Shown: in pieces, positions 1 to 21,200 of the stretch
Layout of the letters: every line of letters begins with the position of its first letter
Numbering within the stretch: position 1 is the stretch's first letter
NCBI GenBank assembly: GCA_051294375.1
Contig: JBJCIZ010000028.1
Location: forward strand, 1,115,576 to 1,179,575
Reading direction: 5' to 3'
DNA: 64,000 bases
Origin: Paraspadella gotoi
Taxonomy: Eukaryota; Chaetognatha
Made by a program: the position numbers and the translations under genes
The notes under the pieces: model-generated
What the model saw: only the letters and a program-made list of their open reading frames with translations
The model's database searches: none
What the model was told of the DNA's origin: nothing

Positions 1-243
1 TAATTAATAAAGTTTCCATAAACTAAACTTTGAAGTGATAAATTGATTCATTGATGGATGATGGTGTTTCTTTGGTGTTTACTTGCCGGTAGTAAAATGA
101 TTAGAATTAATATTTTTATTTATTTAAGAAATCATTTTACAACTGGCAAATAAAGACTAAAGAAATAACATCAATGAATCATCTCGCCTTGTCAGAAGGA
201 CACTATATATTAATTACAACGATAAGACAACAGCGATCCTCAC

Positions 244-10807
<10,564 letters not shown>

Positions 10808-11270
10808 GAGATCCCCGGTTCAGTCATCGCGGTTAGAGGGGGAAGAGTAGGGGGAAGAGGAGGAAGAAGAAAAGGTAAAATAAAATCAGTTAGAGAGGGA
10901 AGAGGAGGAGGAAGAGGAAAAAGAGAATGTAAAGACTAAAGTGAATGGGATGCAGTTTGGCTAAGTTCCGTTTTGGCTTTTTCGAGTATTAAATCGTTTT
11001 CATAGTACAAAGTTTAAGGTTTGTTTTAAGTTGTAGCGATTGTTCCAACATTTTGGGGGGGAAAAAAAGGATCATGTAACCTTAAAAAACAATGAAAAAT
11101 AGAAGTGTAACACATTAATAAATTGAAATTGTTTGCAAAAGAGAACGGCGAAAATGCATATTACTCCAACAACCAACATATTTCGAATTAACGAGAGAGA
11201 AAGGGAAATCACAATTTGACGATTGCAACAAAAATGTTATTTTGTATATTAAATTTATATAAAACTGAAT

Positions 11271-11350
11271 ATTAGAGAATTGACAAAGTTTTGGTTTGCA
11301 ACGAATTTTATTTATTTCGTTGCAAACAAAAACTTTGTCAATTCTCTAAT
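11271..11350. repeat. Near-perfect 35-bp hairpin upstream of the kinase
   Basis: Arms 11271-11305 and 11316-11350 are complementary with one or two mismatches around a 10-base AT loop. A more decayed version sits in the left arm at about 2031-2100. It lies about 470 bases upstream of the kinase ATG and may be a small MITE or a cruciform-forming promoter element. Confidence 0.8.
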
Positions 11351-11633
11351 TAATAGTAACAACGAAAAAGAAAGGATTACTTCAAAACTGAATATATAAT
11401 TTAAAAAGCAGTAAATTCGCGCGAATCGATAAAATGAAAAATGAAAATAAGTTCGCGATTTTGCGAGAAAATATTACTAAATACAATAGAGCTCTAAATT
11501 ATCAAAAATGAACTAATCTAAACTAACCAATCATCGAAAGTCTTGTATCGTTTCTAAAATATGTGAGGCCAATTTCATCACCCATGAGGCGATTCCCCTT
11601 CATATTTTGATTTGTTTGCAGAGGAGGATTTGG

Positions 11634-11781
11634 CCTGCCGTCCAATTCTCCTCTTCCTCTTCTTCCTCCTCCTCCTGCCCCTCAGTATATTTTGTCTAGC
11701 GATACATTCTCTCGTTTCTACTCTTCGCGAAATATACCATTATTTTTCCCTCTATTTCTTCACGCCTTCAATACCCCTCAA
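11634..11781. repeat. 150-bp segment repeated directly at 13425-13585
   Basis: The stretch starting near tggcctgccgtccaattctcc and ending at tacccctcaag recurs with small indels at about 13425-13585. A third, inverted copy is in the left arm at about 1612-1760. The two direct copies bracket 1.6 kb of AT-rich DNA. Confidence 0.85.
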
Positions 11782-11985
11782 GTGACGCCCTCTTCGCGGC
11801 TCGACACCCTACTCCCCGTGGATTAAGTTTCCCTTGCAAACCCTCAGCAAAAAAAACTGTGGAAATTATCAAAAGAAACTATCTTTCTGCACTAACAACC
11901 AAAAACAGAAACTCGGAAATCAACTAAATTGGACAAATTTTCCTCCCAAAAAGAAAGGATTTTATTCGACTAAACCATTACAAAG

Positions 11986-13424
11986 AAGCTGCATAATTTT
12001 AGAAACAAAACCCTACTTGATATTTATTACAAAATATCTTTCTCCTTTCTCTTTACTCTTCGTCAACCAAAACTTGGAATTTTCAAAATCTAAACATCAA
12101 ACTTTGAACTTAAAAACAAGATCGCTTCAACTCTTTATTTCTCTCTCTCTCTCTCCCTCTCTCTCTCTCCCTCCTCGGCGACTGAAAATGGCGAAAGTTG
12201 AGATTGGACTTTAACCTCTTAAGGGGACCAAAAAAAAGGAAAAAGAAAACGTTAGCTCCCTTGAAAGACAAAAAAAAAAGAAAAAATTTAAAATAACTGT
12301 CCAGAAAAACCAAATACCTTTTCTACCCTAAATCTTGAACATAAATCCAAAAAAATGGCCGCAATAAACTTTAAAGATCCAATCAGTTCTGATGACCTCA
12401 AAGGAGAATAATTGGCATCTGTGGAAAAACCTGATGAATTTTTCTAAAAAGATTGCATACTAATAATGCAAAACCCACGAATTCTGGACAAGAATATAAT
12501 GGACTCTACTTACTTTGGTGGCAGAATACACATATGTCCCCTCTTCCTTTAAAACCCAAACTGTCTCCACCTCAACCTCAAACCTATTCAAACTCAACTC
12601 AATGCTTCACCCAGAACTCAAAACCCAAGGCTAGTTGCAATAAATCAACTCAGCACTAAAATACCCTACTCAGCCTCCTATTCCAAACTACCCAAACCGC
12701 CATCATTTCTGATTCAGTTTCAACACAAACCAATGTTGCCAAGACTGATTATCAAGTGCAGACTCGACCTACCAAGCTGTCAAAGACTATGCTAATGATG
12801 TGAAAACTCAAGCTGGAAAAATCCAAGGAGAAACTTCATTTGCAAGAAATCAACTCAAACAAGAATCAACACAAAAATCAAGCCTGCTCTTATCAGTCCT
12901 CCGGTTCAAGAAATGGGAAACAAAAATCAAGAAAATGAAAGAACTGGACCCTGGAAAGAATACATGATCCCTCAAACCTGCGCTGAAAAAATCATATCCC
13001 CCTCATCGACGTGTTCCGTCAAGACCAAAGAAGGCGCACCAGAGCTTTGGAAAACGCAAAAAATACTTACCCTAAACTGATGGAAATAGACTTACGACCA
13101 TGGTTGCGCCAGAAGTTTGCTGTATTTTTGGCTCAGAACTTTACCATTGCCCTTTTTTTAAGAAAATCAATATCAGTCATGGCTGCAGTGGCATTAATTT
13201 GTCGCAATGAACTGTGAACATAAATTAAAAAATAAACTTTTAATCATTTATATAGTAGCTTTTGATAGTTTTAGTTTGTGACTTCTCTACTTTTTTTAAG
13301 TTTTTGTGTCTTTGTTTTTTATGTCCAGAGGGCCAAGACATGACCGTAGTGATTATGTATGCCACGCCATTGGGGCCTGGACAACATGACATCATTGTGT
13401 CAAGATAGGGGACCAGGAGGAGAG
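11986..13424. other. No supported gene; decayed repeat-like DNA
   Basis: AT- and CA-rich sequence with only short open frames and many stops on both strands. Plus-strand translation of 12450-13200 gives Asn/Gln/Pro-rich fragments that could be a dead retroelement, but I recognise no domain. A CT-rich run lies at 12141-12173. Confidence 0.5.
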
Positions 13425-13569
13425 TTTTGACCTGCCGCTCCAATTCTCCTCTTCTCTTCTTCCTCTCCTCCTGCCCCTCAGTATATTTTGTCTAGGCGAT
13501 GACATTCTCTTCGTTCTACCTCTGCTTCGCGGAAATATACATTATTTTCCGTCTAATTTCTTCACGCCT

Positions 13570-14010
13570 TCAATACCCCTCAAGGTTTGATATTTTGTTA
13601 TGGTCGTTGTGGTCATTGTGGTCGTTGTAGTCGTTGTGACTTTTTGATGAAAATGAGGTGAAGTAGTCAGCTGGGTTGTTATCATTAATATCATCATCAT
13701 TATCAAAATAAACATTATAATTATCATAAATATCAAAATCGTCTTGTACTCGAAAAAGAAATCTCGCCATTGAATAATTAATGGCCTCCTTCTGGAAGCG
13801 GACGTCAGCTTCTTCTTTGAACTTTTTTATAGCTTTGGTCTTTGCCGCCGCTGCTGCCGCTGCCCCCACTGCTGCCGCTGCCGCCTCCGCCGTCCCCCTT
13901 TTCTTAAAGATAGTCGAGGTGGTTTCCGCTGTAGAGAGGGCGTTACCGCGCCAGAGGTGTGGCGCGTCTCTCGTGGACCAAAAGAAGATTTCCCCAACGC
14001 GTTGACGTTT
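13570..14010 (-). CDS. Possible exon of an unrecognised low-complexity protein
   Basis: One minus-strand frame is open from about 14005 to 13570. It reads from a GEIFFWSTRD-like start through an alanine run into KAIKKFKEEADVRFQKEAI, then Asp/Asn-rich and His/Asn/Asp repeats. The middle segment has a plausible helical, charged composition; the end is trinucleotide-like repeat. No family is recognised and no start can be chosen because 14073-14257 is N. The 3' end runs into the repeated 150-bp segment. It may be a chance frame in a repeat. Confidence 0.3.
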   Translation of the reverse strand, partial: KRQRVGEIFFWSTRDAPHLWRGNALSTAETTSTIFKKRGTAEAAAAAVGAAAAAAAKTKAIKKFKEEADVRFQKEAINYSMARFLFRVQDDFDIYDNYNVYFDNDDDINDNNPADYFTSFSSKSHNDYNDHNDHNDHNKISNLEGY

Positions 14011-14019
14011 GGCGAGAAA

Positions 14020-14603
14020 ATTGAAGGAGGAGGAGGAGGCTTTCTGAGGAGCTGAGGAAGAGGAGGCTTTCTNNNNNNNNNNNNNNNNNNNNNNNNNNNN
14101 NNNNNNNNNNNNNNNNNNNNNNNNNNNNNNNNNNNNNNNNNNNNNNNNNNNNNNNNNNNNNNNNNNNNNNNNNNNNNNNNNNNNNNNNNNNNNNNNNNNN
14201 NNNNNNNNNNNNNNNNNNNNNNNNNNNNNNNNNNNNNNNNNNNNNNNNNNNNNNNNNCTGAGGAAGAGGAGGCTTTCTGAGGAGCTGAGGAAGAGGAAAA
14301 GGGAAAAGGGGTTTGTCTTAAAATAAAGAATTTGAGGTGTGGCAAATTGTCTGAATTACTGACGCTACAAAGTCTGTGAATATATAAGAGTGACGGGCCA
14401 GTTAGCCNNNNNNNNNNNNNNNNNNNNNNNNNNNNNNNNNNNNNNNNNNNNNNNNNNNNNNNNNNNNNNNNNNNNNNNNNNNNNNNNNNNNNNNNNNNNN
14501 NNNNNNNNNNNNNNNNNNNNNNNNNNNNNNNNNNNNNNNNNNNNNNNNNNNNNNNNNNNNNNNNNNNNNNNNNNNNNNNNNNNNNNNNNNNNNNNNNNNN
14601 NNN
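14020..14603. repeat. GAGGAGGCTTTCT-type tandem repeat with two N-gaps
   Basis: Copies of a unit like ctgaggaagaggaggctttct flank an N run at 14073-14257, indicating an unresolved tandem array. A second N run occupies 14408-14603. Only about 150 bases of readable sequence lie between them, with no recognisable gene. Confidence 0.75.
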
Positions 14604-15238
14604 ATGCAACTGTGGCGAATCCTATATTCAACTCCTGTATAGCACGTCCCATTAGCTTGGACAGCTAATTACTCGCGAACGAACCATGATTTCCAGATTC
14701 AATCCCGGTCATGTTAAATTTCTAAATTTAACATCCAATAAATGTTAAAATTTCAAAATAGTTTTTTGTAAGATTTTTTTGCAGATTTGGATTCGTCATG
14801 AAAAGTTGATATTATGGCAACGGGCGGACATGTGTGATGCCTGGTGTGTGAGGCATCTCCCGACAGCTGGCGCTCAGGGCTTTGGACCTGCAGTGACCAC
14901 CCCATGTCACTGACGTCTTTATGCCGACACCATCACACTTTAACCAGCGTGATCGTGAGGGGATTGAAATCAGAACTCACGGTTGGTGAGTTAGGACGAG
15001 CTGAGTTTCACCAAGCTATACGGGAGGCAAATTTAGGATTCGCCACAATATAAAGAAATATAACTCTTTTTTTACAAATTAATATCCACTGATATAATTG
15101 ACTTTTAGAATTTTCACTACGCTCTACTGGTTAAGTGTGTTGGTGACATGGTTGTGTCACTGCAGGTCCAAAGCCCTGAGCGCCAGCTGTTGATAGATGC
15201 CTCACACCCCGGGCATTACACATGTCTCCCCGTTGCCA
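14604..15238. mobile_element. Fold-back / MITE-like element with nested inverted repeats
   Basis: 14815-14905 and 15142-15238 are inverted repeats of about 90 bases sharing ggcaacgg, gacatgtg, gtgtgaggcatct and the block agctggcgctcagggctttg. Inside, 14950-15052 is an inverted relative of 14604-14695 (shared tgtggcgaatcctat and its complement). No transposase is present. The arrangement suits a non-autonomous fold-back element, perhaps with one element inserted in another. Confidence 0.75.
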
Positions 15239-15254
15239 AACAACCTCAGATAAG

Positions 15255-16152
15255 TCACTTACCTCTAATACAACTCTTCCATTCTTTGTTCGTTTGCTTG
15301 TTGTTTGATTGGGAGCGAGAGGAGGGATGCAGCCGCCTGCTGCATTGATCACTGTCGTTGATGTTGTTAAGAGGCGCCTTTGACTTTGGAAAAGCGGGAC
15401 AAGGTGAAAGCGTCGGTCTATTTAGTGGGGCGGCATGTCGCTCCACCGGTAGGTCTCTTGAAGGGAACTTAAAGGTAAAGGCGGTGGGGTGGACAAAAGG
15501 CTTGATTGTGGGTAAGGCTGTAGAGCAAGCTGCCGGTCGGCTAGCGGGTGGAGCAGTGAATTGAGCAGGGGATGGAGCAGTGGATGTAGCAGTGAATGGA
15601 GCAGTGGATGAAGCAGTAAATGTAGAACCGAATGGAGCAGTAAGTAGAGCACTGGAGGGAGCATTAAGTGCAGCTGATTGAGCAATAAGTGGAGCACTGG
15701 ATGCAGCAGTAAGTTGAGTACTGGATGGAGCAGTAAGTGGAGCACTGATTAAAGCAGTAAATGGAGCACTGACGGACACAGTAGTGGAGAACTGAACCGG
15801 AAGCAAGTCAGTGGACAGCACTGATTAAAGCAGTAAATGGAGCACTGGATGGAACAGTAAGTGGAGACCGGAACGGAGCAGTAAGTGGAGCACTGGATGG
15901 AGCAGTAAGTGGAGCATTGGATGGAGCAGTAAGTGGAGTACTGGACGGAGCGGGGGAAGGGGTGTTAGCGTCTGAACCGACAAATTGGGAAGGCAGGGAA
16001 AAGGAGTAGTAGTCATTGTGTACCGAGGACGACGAGAGCGGGAGACCGACAAAGAATTGTCGGGTAGATTGAGGGCGGCGACGCAGGATCCCTCTGCCTC
16101 TTCCGACGGGAAGAGTGATTAGCCGAGGGTCATCGTTGGTCATGACTGACAC
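15255..16152 (-). CDS. Putative Ala/Ser/Thr/Pro repeat protein, frame broken once
   Basis: An ATG at 16152 opens a frame (MSVMTNDDPRLITLP...) that enters repeats of the octapeptide APLTAPSS and stops at 15808. The repeat resumes one frame over (15821 to 15255), ending in a Ser/Arg/Asn-rich tail. The repeats are 24-base tandem units at about 15555-15955. A single indel in the array, or a small intron, would join the two parts into roughly 300 residues. No signal peptide, membrane segment or known domain is visible. It could be mucin-like or simply an open satellite; no function is proposed. Confidence 0.35.
15555..15955. repeat. 24-bp minisatellite
   Basis: Imperfect copies of ggatggagcagtaagtggag plus cact, about 16 units, with a longer duplicated block (agcactgattaaagcagtaa at about 15738 and 15818). 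The unit length keeps all frames open over long stretches. Confidence 0.9.
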
Positions 16153-16399
16153 GTCGGTGATGAGCGGAATTTATTGTAGAGAGCTCACCTCGACTCAGCA
16201 TGGATCGGTATGGTTAAGTTCATCGGAAACTTGTCTAACATTCCGTCCCGTCGCTGGAAAGAAGAAAGCTGATACGTTAAGATCCACCAGTCTCTCCTCT
16301 AAATCTAAATCCCCGGCGGTAGGAAGCGTATCAGCTCATTGGCCGGTGCCATTTGTCTCTTGACCAATAGGAGAGTTCCATTCTGGTTTTATTTCGGCG

Positions 16400-17578
16400 G
16401 ATTTCTCTAGAGTCGCGATCCGATTTCGTTTCTTGTGTTTGATTTCTCTGCGATGAGAAGAAAACAATTTTAAAAATTTTTAAAAAAGGTAATTATTTGA
16501 TTTTTTTTCTCTTTATTTCTCATTGATTTTTCAGACTTAAGTATGTCAGAATGTTTTGTCTTCAAATTTTTAACCGAATCAACCTCGTTGAATTCAAATA
16601 AAAACGCTTATATATAAAGAGGCGAGTATTGGACATCAACTTTTTTTTAACATTTATGATTGATCCGACTACTGATCAAAAAAACTCAATTTTTTAAATA
16701 GGATTATTATCAATTACCGTTATTATTTATTGGTATAAACCTTTCAACTTTCGATACAGAACCAGTGTCGGGGTTTTAATATTAGTATTTAATTTTCGAT
16801 GCCTAAAGCTTTTCTTTGCTTTGAAAATAGCATAACAATAAAATTCGCTTATCACTTATCTTGCCAGTTCACATTATGCTTCGTCACCCCTTCGTCTATC
16901 AAATGATTTTGAGGCACTGAAGTTGCGTGCCCAGTTAACTCCGTCACTCGCCGTGCCCTATCTACTAGTTTTTAACTATTTCCAAGCGGACGTTGTAGCT
17001 CATGGGGCAAACGTATTAAAAATTTGTGGTTTTCATCGCTCTGGTCAGTTTGATTGAGTTCATGAGTAGAGACTAAAGATTGGACTAATAAAGTTAAAAT
17101 ATATTTGTTAAATAATATTATTTTCGATAAAAAAAAAGTTACCAGGGATTTTTCTTCTTTTTTATTTTTAATTGGCGTTGGCCTCGGTAGTTTAGTGGAG
17201 AGTATTCTGTATTAAATTAAAATGTTTAACATTTGCTCTTTAATTAATTTAATCGAGAAGGCAGATTTTGAATTGAGCCTAAATAAAAGAAAAATGATGA
17301 ACGAGGAAAAAAGAAAAGAAAGATGACTCAACGTGTGACTAGTGAGTTTCGAAACAACAACAACGACAATAATCGGGAATGAACAGTGAAACTAGTTTAA
17401 TCTTAAGGCAACGGAGGGCGTCCACTTTAATCGTTATCCATCGTATCATCGATGGTCAGGTTTATTAATCGGACAAAACCCCAAAAAAATAATAATTATT
17501 TTAAATGACGAATGAAAACTTTTGGCGAAGCGATGACGTCATCACCAAAAAAGGTCACGTCTTTCTCTCTTTCCAGAT

Positions 17579-17616
<38 letters not shown>

Positions 17617-17850
17617 TGAGTTTACATTCTCCCTATCTCTCTCTCTCTCTTTTTTCCCCAATCTCAGAGTAACTGAGCGCGAGAGAGAATCGAATTTTCA
17701 TTCACGAGATCATTTTTCATTTTTCGAGTCGTCGTCATTAGATTCACAAACGGACGCAATTCACTTGGACGACGCCGTCTGAGAAAAACGCGGCGTCGTT
17801 GGCAAAAGCGGCGTTGTTCGGTGCCAATCGGGTGTCGTTCGCTGCTCATC
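16400..17850. promoter_or_regulatory. Gene-free AT-rich interval with a CRE-like site
   Basis: No coding exon is supported here. A perfect palindromic TGACGTCA (CREB/ATF-type site) lies at 17534-17541, followed by CT runs at about 17583-17612 and 17635-17652. The LRR gene to its right ends at 17853 and reads toward this region, so the CRE is not obviously in its promoter; its target is unknown. Confidence 0.4.
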
Positions 17851-17852
17851 CG

Positions 17853-18179
17853 CTAGATGGGCGGGTACCGCAAGGAAAAGGCGTTGGCGAACTGCACCTC
17901 CACTCTCGCGTCGACGTTGCCTTCGCGGATGCAGCGGACGAAACGTTGGAAGTCGGAGCGGGTGACGCCGCCGCAGTCCACCAGGCGCAGCAGGCGAAGG
18001 TCAGAGTCGAGGCCGAGCAGCGTCGTGACTGCCTCGCCTGTCAGGCCGTCGCAATCGGTGAAGCCAGGCCTTCCGTCCAGGGCGGGAGAGGGGATTGCGG
18101 AGAAGCAGGCGATGGAGGAAGGGTCGTTCGTCGAGGACCTTGGGGGGAGGGAGGGGGATGGGGGGGGAGGGAGAGAGAG

Positions 18180-18214
<35 letters not shown>

Positions 18215-18224
18215 AGAAGAAGAG

Positions 18225-18268
<44 letters not shown>

Positions 18269-21200
18269 ATAGAATCAGTTCGGTCAATTTGGTAGTACAC
18301 AGCTGCCGAGTACCAGCGAGTACAGCGATTACAGTCAACTAATTCAAAGTGAGTTATCCATTTGGAAAACAGGAAAAAAAAAGAGGCGGAAAAAAAAACT
18401 AATTAAAAACTTAATGTTTTTCCTTGCTTCTTTAACCTTCCCGCCACGCCCCCCCCCCCTTTCAAAATACTAAAAGATCGAAATCAAAAATCCTCCTCCT
18501 CCTCCTTATCCCCACCCTCACCGACCACGCTCCGCTCTCACTCTTTCTTTCAATATTCTTCAGTAAGAAAAACGTGGTACTAATTGAAGAGATCCGCAAG
18601 GGCATCGTCGTCGTCGTCTCGTGAACTGACCTGGACATTGTTTAAGGTGGAATGTGGGTGTAGTTGAGGCGAGAACCTCAGCACCCGGCCGCAGTTGTCG
18701 CCACTGAGGTCATTTTCGCCAAAGGGGAGGACGCGGAGTCGACGAAGGGAGGATGAGGAGGAGGAAGAGGAAGCATCGGGGAGGGAATATGAGTCACTGG
18801 AAGAAAAAAGAGAAGAAAAATAAATAAACGAAAGAAAAACATGAAAATGAAAAAGAAGAAAAAAAAATCGGGGAGAAAAATGAATGAAACAAAAGATAAA
18901 AAGGAAAAAATGGGGAAAAAATTAAATATTAAATTAATAAAATAAGATAAAAAGATAAGATAAGAAGACAGCGAAATAAAGATTTTTAAAAAAAATGATC
19001 TGGTTAATACAACGAAAAAAATTATTTCAGTTAAAAAGAAGTTAAATTATAGTAGATATAAACTAATATTAAATTATTTTATAACACGATTTCTGGTATA
19101 AAAAACAGGAAAAATTAAAATCCTGACAAAATTAAAAAAAGGAAAAACATTAATAATGTTTTTCCTTTTTTTAATTTTGTCATTATTTCGTCAAATTGGA
19201 AGCCGAAAACGAGAATTGACTTGGTACGCAAGTAGGCAGGGACGGGTCTTCGCATAATTTTGTATAAATTGGGACAAAAATATACGTAAAGTAACCTATT
19301 GGGACCGAAGCATCGCAAAAATATTACCGCTTTTGACTAACATTTTAATTAATTGTTCCACAACAAATATTTTGTGGCCAAAAAATAAAACTTTTTTCGA
19401 ACGAAATTTCGAGAAAAAAAAAGTTTTTCATCATCGAAAATCTCGTGAATTCGTCGCTCGATCTGTCGGCCGATCTGTCGGCCAAAAATCGGCGGCCGAC
19501 AAAAAATAATGCTGGTGCAAAACAGAAAAGACCGAGGAAGGTGGAGGGGGTATTGTAGGTAAAAGAGGAGGGGTAGGGTTAATTAGGCAAAAGGGGAGGG
19601 AATAGGGTCTTTAGGTAAGATTCGGGAGGGTAGGGGTATTAGGTTAAATGGGGGGTAGGGGTATTAGGTAAACGGGGAGGGGTAAGGTATTAATAGGTAA
19701 GAAGGAGAAGGGGTAAGGTATTAGATAAGAAAGGGGAGGGGTAAAGGGTAATTAGGTGAAATGGGAGGGGTCAGGATTATGTGAGGTAAAATAGGAAGGA
19801 GGGGTAAGGTATTAGGTAAAGGGGAGCTAGTAGGGTATTAAGTGAAGGGTAGGGTATTAGATGAAAGGGGAGGGGTAGAAGTATTAAGGGGACGGGGTAG
19901 AGTATTAAGCAGGGGAGGGTAGGGTATTAGGGTGAAAGGGGGGAAGCGAATAGAAGGGTTAAGGGTGATTAGAGATGCAAAGAGAAATAAGGCGAAAAAG
20001 CGATGGCGATCGGAGGGTCGAANNNNNNNNNNTGGGTAGAAGGGCGATAAAAAAGGCGATCGAGGATTAAAGGGCGATCGCTATTAGAAGGTAGAAGGGC
20101 GATTAAATTGGTGAAAGAAGTTGTGAAGATTGTGAACGTTGTGAAGGATGTGAAGGGGATGGGATCCAAATTGAAGGAGAAAAACTCGACGATGACATTT
20201 TTTGTCGCCGAAATCTGATCATCAGTCATGAATTACATCTCGACTCTCATCATCATCATCATCTCCTCCTCCTCCTCCTCCTCCTGACCGCAACGGGTTA
20301 TGACTACATCACCCAAAACTTTCAATTCCCGAGAGATTTGCCCTTTTTCTATTTTTTAATTAAGGAAAAGGATTTTATTATTTTAAATTCATACAAAAAG
20401 TTAAACAACACGGCGAGGAGTGTTCCAGAATGAATATACATTGACTATTTGAAAAAGTTTTGACTTCTCCGTTAAAGAGAACTCTGTGAAAAGGGAAAAA
20501 CAGGAAAAAAATTTGACAAAAACTGTTTTTAAATATACAGCGAAACGAAATCAACTGATTATAAAAAAATTAAAAAAAGAAACGGCAAGTTCAGGGTATT
20601 GCGTCGCAATAACTTATTTTTAATAACATATTTTTTAATAATCATGTAACAACACAATTATATTAAATCTGACCATTAAAGATCTCATAATGCCTTTCCT
20701 TCTGACCAAATATGAATTTAATTGATAGAATATTATCTGAAAAATATTAATGAACATTTTTAGGAAAAACAGTTTTTATTCGTCAAACAACGAGTTTATT
20801 GACAATATAAATAAAAACTGTTTTTCCTAAAAATACCTAAAACGCAACGAAACGAAAGAAAAATCAATATAATGAACTTTTAAAATATAAAAACCATAAA
20901 CCCACGGTCACCGACAGACCAACCAAAAAGTGACAGTTGCTCCGCCAGTACTCGAGACGTAATTTAAAATATAGATTACAATAGACATTAGACAATTGTT
21001 CTTCCCGCTCAATGTAAATGTAAATAAAATAAATACGAAATAAATAATAATCATAAACAAACAAAGCCCCCCCTCCTTTCACCTGAAAGATGTAATCCCT
21101 GACAGAAGAGGCCTCGTCAAGCTCGATCCCCGAATCTCAAAATGGCGAAGAGTCGACTTTCGTCCAACTCGTGAGCGTCAACTCGCGTAGAGAGGAGGAG

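Noticed and set aside
19124-19182. microRNA precursor
   Set aside because: A perfect, short, very AT-rich stem with a 3-nt loop is unlike a Drosha/Dicer hairpin, and there is no conservation evidence.
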